NCBI RefSeq assembly: GCF_018137965.1
Contig: NZ_CP073100.1
Coordinates: 2,615,754-2,679,753 of the forward strand
Direction of reading: 5' to 3'
Source of the DNA: Luteolibacter ambystomatis
GTDB lineage: Bacteria > Verrucomicrobiota > Verrucomicrobiia > Verrucomicrobiales > Akkermansiaceae
Length of the DNA: 64,000 nucleotides
Positions within the stretch are counted from its first letter, which is position 1; every line of letters starts with the position of its first letter. The notes beneath the pieces were generated by a model that was not told the DNA's origin, did no database searches, and was given only the letters and a program-made list of their open reading frames with translations. The position numbers and the translations under genes are program-made. Below, piece after piece: positions 52,663 to 61,940 of the stretch.

Positions 52663-53109
52663 ATGAAATCGCTCCCACTGCTCATCATCGTCGCGGACCG
52701 CGGCCATGTCCGCGCCTTCCGAACCAATGAGGACGGCCACCTCCAGCAGATCGATGCGGAGGAAATCCCCGAAGGCCGGGAGACGCTGTCCGAAACCGTC
52801 ACCGACCAGGCCGGTGCCTTCCGATCCAAGGGCCAGCTCGGAGCCTCCACCGCGGAGAACCTGCACCTCCAAGAAGACCTCGAGTCCAAGAACCTCCAAC
52901 ATGTCGCGGCGGTGATCCGCGGCGTCCTCGACCAACACCCGGGTTGGTGGGGGTTCGCCGCCCCGGCGGAATTCAATGATCGGCTCCTGCAACTGGTGGG
53001 CGAGGCGCAGCAGGGCCGCCTGTCCATGAACCTGACGAAGGATCTCTCACACCATCCCGTCAGGGAGATCGAAAGCCACTTCCGGAACGCCGCAGAGGGT
53101 CAGGTTTAA
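52663..53109 (+). CDS. Host-attachment/baeRF-family protein
   Basis: 148 residues starting MKSLPLLIIVADRGHVRAFR, then LHLQEDLESKNLQHVAAVIR and FAAPAEFNDRLLQLV, ending LSMNLTKDLSHHPVREIESH. This matches the 'protein required for attachment to host cells' family, which is related to the eRF1 catalytic (baeRF) fold and proposed to act on ribosomes. Attachment function is known only by name. Fourth gene of the YciE-B cluster. Confidence 0.8.
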   Translation: MKSLPLLIIVADRGHVRAFRTNEDGHLQQIDAEEIPEGRETLSETVTDQAGAFRSKGQLGASTAENLHLQEDLESKNLQHVAAVIRGVLDQHPGWWGFAAPAEFNDRLLQLVGEAQQGRLSMNLTKDLSHHPVREIESHFRNAAEGQV

Positions 53110-53142
53110 CCGCTCTTCCCCATTCTCCATTCAAGGACCACC

Positions 53143-53520
53143 ATGGATCCCCGACACATGCATCGGAGTCTGCCACGCGTTCCATCGCGGCAAACTGGCC
53201 GCGGTCGAAAGCTATGACCAAGCGCTCACGCGGTTCTGCGAAGGCCCGGCGAAAGTCGATCTCGAGCGGATCCGCCATGATCATCAGCAGCCCAGAGATC
53301 TGCTCGCGGGCCGAACCAGAGGATTCTTCGGGCATGGGGTGTCTTCGCCATCGCCGCCGAGTCGACCGCCACCCTCCTCGGCGATGCCGCCACCTTGAAG
53401 ATCCTGAAGGAAGGGGTAGAGCACGGCATCTCGGATTACGAGTCCGCCCCCGCCAACGACCAGGTGATGGAGGACGATCCGCACCACCCCTCGCACCTCA
53501 CTGGGCTACTTCTTGTGACG
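53143..53520 (+). pseudogene. Frameshifted PA2169/DUF2383-like four-helix protein
   Basis: One frame reads VCHAFHRGKLAAVESYDQAL, TRFCEGPAKVDLERIRHDH; after about 53335 another frame continues GVFAIAAESTATLLGDAATL, KILKEGVEHGISDYE and stop near 53518. Together they form the PA2169 (DUF2383) ferritin-like fold. The start codon is also out of frame with the first piece. At least two frame breaks imply decay. It is the last member of the YciE-B cluster. Confidence 0.7.
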
Positions 53521-53650
53521 GTTACACGGGGGACCTAGTCCGGTTTGACTCTACCTGATGGGGTGATTGCAAAAGCGAACGACCGGTCATCTGGTGAGGC
53601 GCGCAGATGATGCTGGAAAGCGTAGGATGCCCCAGAGGTGAAAAGCCTTC

Positions 53651-54391
53651 TCACAACGCGGATTTCGCCAGCATCCAGACCGCCATGGCCATCATCAGGA
53701 GATTCTCAGTGAGGGAAATGAACCCGAGCGGCACCTTGCTGCCTCCGCCGACACAGGCACAATTGAGGTCGCGCTTCTCCAGATACACGGCTTTGAACAC
53801 CGAGACGGCTCCAATGGTGCTCACCAGCAATGCCGCAGGCGCGGCAAACAGCGTTGCGAGGTGCCCGATCATCAGAATTCCCGCCCCTGTTTCGATGAAT
53901 GCGTACACATACGCGTAAGGAACGTAGTGCTGGGCGAGGAGGTCGTACTGGATGAAGCCGGTGGCGAATCCTTGCAGATCTCGCAGCTTGAGAATCCCGA
54001 GCACGCACATGCTGAAGGACACGAACAGCTCCATGGTGCGGATGGGCAGAATCGATTGGTGCATCGCCCAGCAGGTGGACAGAGCCATCAGTAAGCTCGC
54101 CAGAAACACGGCGATGACGGGCTGATAGGTTTCCCCTTCCTTCGGATCCGGGCCTTTTCCCAGGAATTCCCGGAGGGCATCGTAGCCACCTACTCTTTTG
54201 TCTCCGATGAAGATCTGCGGGGTTTCGTCATAGCCGTGCCGCTGTTTGTAATCCTCGTTTTCCTCCTTGCTGGCCAGGTGATGATCTTCGATCTGATAGC
54301 CAGCGCGGCGCAGGAGATCCTTCGCCTTCACCCCCCAGGGGCAAAGATGCTTCGGTGTAACCATGCGGAAGATCCGGGCCGTCTCCTTCAT
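53651..54391 (-). CDS. Glutaredoxin-MauE (DoxX-like) fusion membrane protein
   Basis: 246 residues. The N-terminal about 80 residues are a glutaredoxin-like domain with a single active-site Cys (HLCPWGVKAKDLL, CPWG) and the GSH-site TPQIFIGDKRVGGYD. The C-terminal MauE/DoxX part has four membrane helices (PVIAVFLASLLMALSTCWAM, TMELFVSFSMCVLGILKL, AGILMIGHLATLFAAPAALL, LTENLLMMAMAVWMLA) and a Cys-Ala-Cys near LNCACVGGG. It likely moves reducing equivalents across the inner membrane; the partner is unknown. Confidence 0.88.
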   Translation of the reverse strand: MKETARIFRMVTPKHLCPWGVKAKDLLRRAGYQIEDHHLASKEENEDYKQRHGYDETPQIFIGDKRVGGYDALREFLGKGPDPKEGETYQPVIAVFLASLLMALSTCWAMHQSILPIRTMELFVSFSMCVLGILKLRDLQGFATGFIQYDLLAQHYVPYAYVYAFIETGAGILMIGHLATLFAAPAALLVSTIGAVSVFKAVYLEKRDLNCACVGGGSKVPLGFISLTENLLMMAMAVWMLAKSAL

Positions 54392-54777
54392 TCAGCACCT
54401 TTAGCATAGGATACGCGAAACGCATCTGGAGCTTTCTGTCCGGCTTCATCCGTGGTGGCCAGCCTCATCGCATCCATAACAAATAAATGCCTCCCGCAGC
54501 CATCCTTCAGAAATGCCATTCGGGCAACCAGCAACCCAGCGTAACATTCCAAGCGTCGGCACCTTCCATCTCCTTGTCTACCTCTAAGACAAGCCCCCTT
54601 ATCGCGCATCGACTAGCTGTTTTCTCTTCACCGAATGGAATCAAAATCAAGTAATCCAATTTAGAATGCGCCTTTCTCTTCAGGCACCAATACCGTATCC
54701 GCTTGGGAAATAAGTCTCTGAATTTACTCACGCGTCGCAATGCTCGCGACCATGGGGAGATCCGGTTATAGTGTGCG
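54392..54777. other. Intergenic region with a decayed small gene
   Basis: 386 bp. On the minus strand (about 54490-54650) a relative of the 43891-44058 gene is seen: FGEEKTASRCAIRGLVLEVD, WNVTLGC, with a frame break before MAFLKDGCG and no clean start. The region is A/T-richer near 54650-54750. The rest is empty. Confidence 0.55.
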
Positions 54778-55401
54778 ATGAACAAACCCAACCCGGCAAA
54801 CCCTGGTCCGGTTTTCGCATTTACCGGAACCTACATCGCGGCCTTCGTTGCAGTGTCCCTCGCGACCGGCACTGCCGGACTCCCCTCGTACTTGAGCCTG
54901 ATGGGCGTGCTGGTTCCCTCTCTCTACTTCCTCCACCGGAATTATTCGTTCAGCGCGGGCCTTATGTGGTCGTTCAGCGTCTGGGGACTTCTCCACATGG
55001 CGGGCGGACTGGTTCCGATACCTGACGGATGGTTCCATGAAGGCATTCATCCGATCCTCTACAATTGGTGGTTCATTCCCGGATATTTAAAATATGATCA
55101 TGTGGTGCACGCCTATGGCTTTGGCATCACGACATGGCTCTGCTGGCACATTCTGAAAATAGCACTCCGGTCCCCCGGCGGATCGCGGGTTCAGCCTACT
55201 CCAATAATCCTGATCTTGTGCATGGCGGGCGGTATGGGATTCGGAGCTTTCAATGAGGTCGTGGAATTTATTTTCACCCTCGTGATGCCCGACACGAATG
55301 TGGGAGACTACACCAACATCGGCTGGGATCTGGTGGCCAATCTGATCGGAGCGTTGGTTGCGGTCGCGATTATTAGCCATGGCGACAAATGCCGACCATA
55401 A
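54778..55401 (+). CDS. DUF2238-like polytopic membrane protein
   Basis: 207 residues with about six hydrophobic segments. Motif KYDHVVHAYGFGITTWLCWH and the GAFNEVVEFIF helix match the YjdF/DUF2238 family, whose His/Glu residues in membrane helices are conserved. Function unknown. It overlaps nothing and is divergent from the Grx-MauE gene. A GTGCG sequence precedes the start; no strong ribosome binding site. Confidence 0.78.
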   Translation: MNKPNPANPGPVFAFTGTYIAAFVAVSLATGTAGLPSYLSLMGVLVPSLYFLHRNYSFSAGLMWSFSVWGLLHMAGGLVPIPDGWFHEGIHPILYNWWFIPGYLKYDHVVHAYGFGITTWLCWHILKIALRSPGGSRVQPTPIILILCMAGGMGFGAFNEVVEFIFTLVMPDTNVGDYTNIGWDLVANLIGALVAVAIISHGDKCRP

Positions 55402-55523
55402 CGGTTACGGCCTTCGGGCTGGCATGGGCACAGGCTAAATGCCAAGGGAGTATCAGCGATCAAATCCTTCACGCTCCCTTCCATGCCGCCTCCCACGTGA
55501 AACCGGCAATCGCGATGGAGCCA

Positions 55524-56846
55524 TTAAATCCTGCCCGCGGGGTCTGCGGAAGGCCGGTCGCGCGCCGGTGCCGCGGAGTGATCCAGCGGATGGATGGCGG
55601 TGGTTTGGTCGATGTGGATGATCGCGTCGAATTGATCGGGCAGGCAGGAATAGAAGTAGTGGCTATGGCGCTCGGTCAATGGGCGGTAAATGACACCGAT
55701 GGCGCGCTGGAGCATCGGCTCCCGCAGGGAATCGACAGCATCCCCTTCCTCCGTAAGATCAAGCCAGAAGCTCTCCCTGCCGATGCGATGGAAGAACTCC
55801 TCGTAGCTCCCCGGCAAACCAGGATTCATGGTGATCCGGCGGGGTTCTTCATTCCAATGATCGGCCGCGGTGACGGTGCCTGCAAAGCTTGAGAAGCCAA
55901 TGGAGAAAACGCGCTTGCCGAGGCGCTGCTTGAGCAACTGCCCAACATTCCATTCGCCGCGACGGCTCATTTCGGTCGCACGGAAGTCGCCCAGATGGGA
56001 ATTGTGGGCCCAGACGATGACTTTCGCGTCCTCGCCGGCCAAATGATAGTGGCGGGCAAGGGTACGGATGGTTTCGTCCATATGGGCATCGCGCAGATTC
56101 CATGATGCATTGCGCCCCCGGAACATCGCGCGATAATAGCGCTCCGCGTTCGCTACCACCGCCGCATTCTGTTCGGTGGGGAAGAGTTTTTCGGGATCAT
56201 CGGAGGGGCTTTCCAACGTCTTGCGCTTCCGGATGTCCAGAAGTTGCGCGATCACCTCGTCTTCGCACGATTCGATTCCCTCCTTTTCCGTCGCGAAACC
56301 ATAAAGTTGGGGATCCGTGCCGAAATGGTCGAAGCATGCGTAGCGCTCGCGGGCGCGTGCTGCGGCTTGCTTGTCCACCTTTTCCAGATAGGCCAATACA
56401 GCATCAATCGATGAATGAAGGCTGTAGAGATCCATACCGAAGATCCCCACGAGACCGTCGGCCAGAGGACGGTTCCATTCGCGCAGCCAGTCGACGAAAG
56501 GCGGCATGGTTTCATTCCGCCACATCCAGCGGGGAAAACGGCGGAAATCGCCCAGAGACTCGTTCGCGTCGTGCTCCTCAGCGCTGCCGCTGGCATAGCG
56601 GTGGACGCGCAGCATGTCGGGCCAATCGGCTTCAAGAGCAATTACCCGGAAGCCGTGGCGTTCGATCAGACTGCGGGTGAGATCGGCGCGCGTCTCGTAG
56701 AATTCACGGGTGCCGTGCGACGCCTCGCCGATGAGCACGAAGTCCGCGAGGCCAGCCTTCTGAACAAGAAGGTCGCGCTCGTTTTCGAGCGATCGGGTGG
56801 CGGCGGCCACGCACGCGCTCCGGCTGATGTGCTTGGCGGTATCCAT
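55524..56846 (-). CDS. Erythromycin esterase (EreA/SucC-like) family hydrolase
   Basis: 440 residues. Family landmarks: LIGEASHGTREFYETRADLT (catalytic His/Glu), VIALEADWPDM, GMDLYSLHSSIDAVLAYL, VIVWAHNSHLGDFRAT and a late YRPLTERHSHY. The conserved GEASHGT-type and WAHNxHxG motifs are intact. Members cleave macrolide lactones or unknown esters; in chromosomal stress loci they usually have no proven antibiotic role. No signal peptide. The 3' end is Pro/Ala-rich and disordered. Confidence 0.88.
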   Translation of the reverse strand: MDTAKHISRSACVAAATRSLENERDLLVQKAGLADFVLIGEASHGTREFYETRADLTRSLIERHGFRVIALEADWPDMLRVHRYASGSAEEHDANESLGDFRRFPRWMWRNETMPPFVDWLREWNRPLADGLVGIFGMDLYSLHSSIDAVLAYLEKVDKQAAARARERYACFDHFGTDPQLYGFATEKEGIESCEDEVIAQLLDIRKRKTLESPSDDPEKLFPTEQNAAVVANAERYYRAMFRGRNASWNLRDAHMDETIRTLARHYHLAGEDAKVIVWAHNSHLGDFRATEMSRRGEWNVGQLLKQRLGKRVFSIGFSSFAGTVTAADHWNEEPRRITMNPGLPGSYEEFFHRIGRESFWLDLTEEGDAVDSLREPMLQRAIGVIYRPLTERHSHYFYSCLPDQFDAIIHIDQTTAIHPLDHSAAPARDRPSADPAGRI

Positions 56847-56916
56847 GAGATGGGAAGATGGTGAGTGAAACCGTGAAAGGCCGGCGCGGGAGGCTTTCGG
56901 GGACCAGCAGGACCGA

Positions 56917-57156
56917 TTATCTTGCGGCGTGGGATCTGTCCCCCTTTCGACCGCCTTTTCTCATAGGTTCTTTGTTCTCTTTCTTTCCACGGCCTGATCC
57001 GGATTTCTTCCCACCTCCCGAGATCTTGTTCACGGTCGCCCAAGCCCGCCTTTCGGCCTCCTTTTTGGAGACTCCCCTGTCCTCATAGCCTTCTTCGATA
57101 TGCTCCGCCTGACGCTTCTGTTTTTCGGTGTAGTCCGATTTATCTCCTCGTGGCAT
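56917..57156 (-). CDS. Small basic MPRGDK-type stress protein, copy 2
   Basis: 79 residues beginning MPRGDKSDYTEKQKRQAEHI, then GYEDRGVSKKEAERRAWATV and a Lys/Arg/Gly tail. It is a close paralog of the protein at 21013-21252; the helical core is nearly identical and the tail differs. The upstream open frame to 57345 has unrelated Arg/Pro-rich sequence and was trimmed. Confidence 0.8.
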   Translation of the reverse strand: MPRGDKSDYTEKQKRQAEHIEEGYEDRGVSKKEAERRAWATVNKISGGGKKSGSGRGKKENKEPMRKGGRKGDRSHAAR

Positions 57157-57347
57157 TGGAAATCCTTTCGTTGGTTGCTGCTCGCAGGGTATCACCCTAT
57201 CTTCGCAGGAAGTGTGCCATGGTTTGCCGGGCCGGCCTCCCCACCGGTCAGACGGCCGGATCGCCGGCTTACCCAAAGAGGGCTCGCTTGGTGCAAGCGG
57301 CCGCCGATCTCTTGATGTCCCGACGTTCCCAGCAGCGGCATTCAAAG

Positions 57348-58583
57348 CTACAAACTCTTTTCAGGATCACCTAGGAGTGCGGCGCATTCACGCACCATCT
57401 GCCAATCCTCCCGGCTCCGGACGACAAGCACCCGGCCGCTGCTTTCCGCACAGGAGATTTCACGATCAGCCGATCCCGCTTCATTTGCTTCCCGATCCAA
57501 TCGCAAGCCCAGGAAACCGAACGCCTCGCAGGCGGCGGCACGGATCGACGGGGCGGATTCGCCGATCACATCGGTGAAGATCAAGGCATCCGGTGTCCGT
57601 CCCATACTTCCCAGCATTCCGCCGATTCCCCGCCGCAAGCGGTGCCGGAAAACCCCGATCGCCAATCGTGCGTCTTCATTCCCATGTTCCGCCAAGGGTA
57701 TCAGGACGCGGGTGTCACCGCTGATTCCGGAAAGGCCCAGAAGGCCGCTTTGCCGATTGAGCAATTCTTCGAGCTCGTCCGTATCCATCCCCTCCCGGAG
57801 GAGATGGATGAGGATGCCGGGGTCTACCGAACCGGAACGGGTGCACATCGCGATGCCATCGAGCGGGGTGAAGCCCATGGTGGTATCAATGCTCCAGCCC
57901 CCGACAGTCGCGCAAAGGGAACAGCCCCCGCCAAGGTGGCAGATCACAAGGCAAAGTCCGGGATCATTTTTACGGCCGAGCAGAGCGGCGCCGTATTCCG
58001 CAGCCCACCGGAAACTGGTCCCATGGAAACCGTAGCGACGAATGCCCCTTTCGAACCACTCGCGGGGGCCTGCATACGTCGCGGCATACCGCGGCATCCG
58101 CTGGTGGAATGCGGTATCGAAAACCGCAACATGGGGAATATCCCCGAAGATTTCTTTTGCCACCCGGATCCCAGCCAGGTTCACGGGATTGTGTAACGGC
58201 GCGAAGGCACACAGCCTGTCGATCCCTGCTTCCACTTCTTCGGTCATGCGGACCGCTTCAGTATAGCGCTCTCCGCCATGGACCACCCGGTGGACCACCG
58301 CGTCCGGTTTCCCACCGAGCGTCGAATCCCGCGTCATCAAAGCGAGCATTCCGCGGATGCGGGTTTCGGCCGGGGTATCCTTGGAGATCGAACCAAGCCT
58401 CGATGAAATTCCTCCGGCATCGAGACTCACCAGCAATTCATCCGGCGGCTGATCCGGTGCTGTGGTATCCAACAAAGCCGTCCAAAGTGGCTCCCGAGGC
58501 TCTGCCATGCTGTCCTGCGGAACGACTTCGAACAAGCTCACCTTCAAGCTGCCACTTCCTGCGTTGACCGCGATGATTCTCAT
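57348..58583 (-). CDS. ackA: Acetate/propionate kinase family
   Basis: 411 residues from MRIIAVNAGSGSLKV, whose ATG overlaps the phosphoketolase stop (58580-58583). ASKHA-fold motifs: NAGSGSLK (7-14), VVHRVVHGGERY, VAVFDTAFHQ, RRYGFHGTS, HLGGGCSLCA, MGFTPLDG and GLLGLSGISGD. It converts acetyl phosphate and ADP to acetate and ATP. Fused in the same operon with phosphoketolase, so acetyl phosphate made by Xfp would feed it. The C-terminus is shorter and more divergent than in E. coli AckA. Confidence 0.93.
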   Translation of the reverse strand: MRIIAVNAGSGSLKVSLFEVVPQDSMAEPREPLWTALLDTTAPDQPPDELLVSLDAGGISSRLGSISKDTPAETRIRGMLALMTRDSTLGGKPDAVVHRVVHGGERYTEAVRMTEEVEAGIDRLCAFAPLHNPVNLAGIRVAKEIFGDIPHVAVFDTAFHQRMPRYAATYAGPREWFERGIRRYGFHGTSFRWAAEYGAALLGRKNDPGLCLVICHLGGGCSLCATVGGWSIDTTMGFTPLDGIAMCTRSGSVDPGILIHLLREGMDTDELEELLNRQSGLLGLSGISGDTRVLIPLAEHGNEDARLAIGVFRHRLRRGIGGMLGSMGRTPDALIFTDVIGESAPSIRAAACEAFGFLGLRLDREANEAGSADREISCAESSGRVLVVRSREDWQMVRECAALLGDPEKSL

Positions 58584-61111
58584 CGGGTTGCGGTTTCCGG
58601 CCATTTCCACCCGGTGATTTCCTGTGGATCCTCGCCGGTGGCGGCGATGGTGCGGGAGAATTCGCGCAAGACATACTCATAGTGGAGCACGCGCTCCCCG
58701 GTGCGGACCGCCACCTGGGGATTGATTTTCTCCGCCGCGCGCAACGCCTGCGATGCCACATGGTAGCGGCTGGTTCCATTGCGCACGAGCATGTCGAACG
58801 GAGTCGTAGTGGTGCCTTCTTCGTCATAGCCGTTCACCTTGAACCGATGGGCCGCGCCCCGCTCCGCCAACAACTGATGGACCGCGCTCGGATAACCATG
58901 GAAATTCACGATCACCGGCCGGTTCCGGGTGAACAGCCCACTGAAAAGCTCCTCGTCCAATCCATGGGGATGCTCGCTGCCGGGTTTGAGAATAAGAAGA
59001 TCGGTCACATTGACCACCCGCAGCCGGAGATCCGGTACATCGCGCCGCAGGATGTCCGCTGCGGCCAGCACCTCCACGGTCATCACATCGCCGATTGCCA
59101 CCAGTACCACGTCGGGATCCACGCCATCGTCGGTGGAGGCCCAGTGCCAGATGGAAGCTCCCGCACGGCAGTGCGCCACGGCTTCGGCCATCGTCAACCA
59201 GCATGGCATCGGATTTTTGTTCGCGATCACCAGATTCACGTGGCCGGTACCGGCCAGGCAATGATCCAGTGTGGAAAGCAGGCAATTCGCATCGGGCGGC
59301 AGGTAGACGCGCATGATTTCGTCCTTCTTGTTCAACAAGGAATTGATGAAGGCGGGGCTCTGGTGGCTGAAGCCGTTGTGCTCCTGCCTCCATAACGTGG
59401 AAGTTTCAAGGTAGTTCAATGAAGGAACGGGTTTCCTCCATGGGATCTCCATGCTCATCTTCAGAAACTTCGCGAACTGATCCATCATCGAGGTCACGAT
59501 GGGCAGGAAGCTCTCGTAGCACGGGAACAAGCCGAATCTGCCAGTGAGGAGATAACCTTGCAGCCAGCCCTGGCAAAGATGTTCAGACAACACCTCCAGC
59601 ACCCGACCTCCGGTGGCCGCGACATGTTCGGTACGATTCCCGTCTTCAACCGGCCACTGGTACTCTCGCTCAGTCGGAGCGTCGAAGATCCCGCCAAGCT
59701 TGTTGCTCATGATTTCGTCCGGGCAGAAGATTCGGAAATTGGCCGGATTGCGGGCGATCACTGCGGCGAGATAGCCGGCCACGGCCTTCAGCGGGCTCTC
59801 CTCCTTTCCACCCCGGTTCTCCGCTGTCAGTTCGATCCGGAAGGAGTCCAATTCAGGCAAGTTCAGCGGGCGGGCACGATCGCCGCCGAAAGCATGGGGA
59901 TTGCATCCCAATCGCCTGCCGCCCCTTGGGCAGAATCCGAGCAAATCCACAAAGGGGATGCCGCGTTCATCAAAAAGTTCTTCGGGACGGTAAGAGCGAA
60001 GCCAATCCTCCAGAAGTTGAAGGTGCTCGGGATTCTCATGGATCTCGCTCAACGGGACTTGGTGCGCGCGAAACGATCCTTTAACCGGTCGCCCGTCGGC
60101 CATCTTGATGCCGGTCCAGCCTTTGGGACTACGCAGGACGATCATCGGCCAGCGGATCTTCAGATCCCCGTAGCCCTCCTTTGCACGCGCCCGGATCAAT
60201 GAAATCCTGTGAAGAGCCTGATCCAGTGCAGCGAGAATTTCCTTTCCCTCATCGTCGGCACCTGCGAACAGCGGTTGCCAGCCGAAGCCGGTGAACAATG
60301 CATCGAGCTCCGCATTATCCATGGTGCCATAGATCGTCGGATTGGAAATCTTATAGCCATTCACATGCAAAACCGGCAGGACCGTTCCGTCGCGTCCCGG
60401 ATGCAGGAATTTCGTGCCATGCCACGCGGCGGCGGTCGCTCCGGTCTCGGCTTCACCGTCACCGACGATGCATGTGACAAGCAAACCAGGGTGATCGAAC
60501 GCAGCGCCAAATGCGGTGGCCAAGGCGTAGCCGAGTTCACCACCTTCATGGATGACACCCGGTACGCCGGGATAGAGATGGCTCGGAAAGCCACCCGGCC
60601 ATGAGAATGCCTTCACGAAACGGGCGAGACCTTCCGAGTCGCGCGTCATCCCGGAATAGAAGCACTCCAAGGTTCCATCAAGGTAGGCGTTCGCCAGGAC
60701 CGCCGGCGCTCCATGCCCCGGGCCAGTCACCAGCATCGCATCGAGATTCCGCTCCACGATGCACTGGTTCATGGCTGCCTGGACCAGATTGATTCCAGGA
60801 CAGGTTCCCCAATGGCCAAGCAGGCGCTTCTTGACATGTTCGGCGCGGAGGGGTTCGCGCATCAGCACGTTGTCTTGCAAGTAGATTTGTGCGACTGCAA
60901 GATAGTGCAGAGCCCGCAAGTAACGAGCGAACACGCCGTTCTGTGCATCCGATGCCGGTTCTACTCCCGAACTTGAGGATGGGCTGTTCCAGGATGGCGG
61001 ATCTGCGTTCACGGCGTTCAATGGCTGGGCTTTCCCAAAGCAGCGCTTCCGACAGCCATGCCGAAAGAGAATTTCGGAAGTCTTACCCCCGGCTCTGGCA
61101 GCAGTCCGCAC
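58580..61111 (-). CDS. xfp: Phosphoketolase (xylulose-5-P/fructose-6-P)
   Basis: 843 residues as drawn; family length is about 790-820. No ATG lies near the expected start, so the first 33 residues may be non-coding; a GTG at 61012 is an alternative. TPP-enzyme landmarks: ALHYLAVAQIYLQDNVLM, GHWGTCPGINL, TGPGHGAPA, FPSHLYPGVPGVIHEGGELG, VGDGEAETG (TPP), NGYKISNPTIYG. It cleaves Xu5P or F6P to acetyl phosphate plus GAP or E4P. Coupled to ackA by an ATGA overlap. The pair forms a phosphoketolase shunt that yields ATP from pentoses. Confidence 0.94.
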   Translation of the reverse strand: MRTAARAGGKTSEILFRHGCRKRCFGKAQPLNAVNADPPSWNSPSSSSGVEPASDAQNGVFARYLRALHYLAVAQIYLQDNVLMREPLRAEHVKKRLLGHWGTCPGINLVQAAMNQCIVERNLDAMLVTGPGHGAPAVLANAYLDGTLECFYSGMTRDSEGLARFVKAFSWPGGFPSHLYPGVPGVIHEGGELGYALATAFGAAFDHPGLLVTCIVGDGEAETGATAAAWHGTKFLHPGRDGTVLPVLHVNGYKISNPTIYGTMDNAELDALFTGFGWQPLFAGADDEGKEILAALDQALHRISLIRARAKEGYGDLKIRWPMIVLRSPKGWTGIKMADGRPVKGSFRAHQVPLSEIHENPEHLQLLEDWLRSYRPEELFDERGIPFVDLLGFCPRGGRRLGCNPHAFGGDRARPLNLPELDSFRIELTAENRGGKEESPLKAVAGYLAAVIARNPANFRIFCPDEIMSNKLGGIFDAPTEREYQWPVEDGNRTEHVAATGGRVLEVLSEHLCQGWLQGYLLTGRFGLFPCYESFLPIVTSMMDQFAKFLKMSMEIPWRKPVPSLNYLETSTLWRQEHNGFSHQSPAFINSLLNKKDEIMRVYLPPDANCLLSTLDHCLAGTGHVNLVIANKNPMPCWLTMAEAVAHCRAGASIWHWASTDDGVDPDVVLVAIGDVMTVEVLAAADILRRDVPDLRLRVVNVTDLLILKPGSEHPHGLDEELFSGLFTRNRPVIVNFHGYPSAVHQLLAERGAAHRFKVNGYDEEGTTTTPFDMLVRNGTSRYHVASQALRAAEKINPQVAVRTGERVLHYEYVLREFSRTIAATGEDPQEITGWKWPETATR

Positions 61112-61450
61112 GCCACAACAATTGCCACGTACGATAGCCGTCGCAAGCTCCCCTCCCGAAGGAGCTAATGCGACGTGCCGCTGGGTTGATCTACGGATGA
61201 TCCGACAGCAGAAAGGGAGATGGCATTATCTATGACCGTGAAAGGGCACCCACCCTTTGAAATTGCCGGCGAGCGTCCGATATGTCGGGCAGGTCTTGGT
61301 CAAACAAAAGAACTCCGTCGCCAAGGAGGAGCCTCTTTCCTCGCGGCTCCGGATTGCTGGATGCACTCGGCGAGATGCATCCCGCACGAAAACGCCCTTC
61401 CGTTTGCGGGAGCCTCATTCCGCGCATAGTTTCCTAATTGGAGGTGATCA
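61112..61450. other. Intergenic region between phosphoketolase and the 61451 gene
   Basis: 339 bp. No supportable gene. It should hold the promoter for the xfp-ackA operon (minus strand). No sigma-70 boxes or inverted repeats could be assigned. Confidence 0.4.
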
Positions 61451-61669
61451 ATGAATGAAGAAAAACATCCTGATAGCGATCCCCTGCACCATGTTGCGAA
61501 AATCCGGCGCAAGCTCCAAGAGCTGGCGGAACATTGTCGGGACGACATCCCGAAGATCCATGAGCCAAAGGCAAAGGTGCTTTTTGAAACTACGGCAGAA
61601 GTCCTGATCGGACTACAGACGGCTTACGAGCATTACACAACCCAAGCCGAACCGGCGATGCAAAGGTGA
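61451..61669 (+). CDS. Small helical hypothetical protein
   Basis: 72 residues: MNEEKHPDSDPLHHVAKIRR, then KLQELAEHCRDDIPKIHEPK and a TAEVLIGLQTAYEHYTTQ helix. A very strong ribosome binding site TGGAGGTGATC ends 3 nt before the ATG, which decides the start. Soluble and helical; no family recognised. Confidence 0.7.
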   Translation: MNEEKHPDSDPLHHVAKIRRKLQELAEHCRDDIPKIHEPKAKVLFETTAEVLIGLQTAYEHYTTQAEPAMQR

Positions 61670-61840
61670 ACAGGAGCAAATCAAGGATAATCGTCTTTGG
61701 CTCCCGTTATGCAGCGCATCTCCCAAAGCTGAAGCCGTACCCGGGCGGCTTCGGCATGCACGACCACAATGGGTTTCCCCTCTTTTCGTTTCCAGATTCT
61801 GGCAAGATAACGCAGTCCGTGGCCTCAATGGCAGCGATCT

Positions 61841-61880
61841 AAAAAATGAAGCGCGCCCGCCGGAGTTTCCTCCGGCGGGT
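61841..61880 (-). terminator. Terminator downstream of the GYF-domain gene
   Basis: Ten-bp perfect stem CCCGCCGGAG (61856-61865) / CTCCGGCGGG (61870-61879) with a 4-nt loop. On the minus strand a T6 run (61846-61841) follows after 9 nt. It fits the end of the minus-strand operon that stops at 61941. Confidence 0.6.
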
Positions 61881-61940
61881 GGGGGGAATTCATTCCAAAT
61901 CGACGGGCCTGACCTCGCTGTCCGAAAGGCTCAGTAAACT

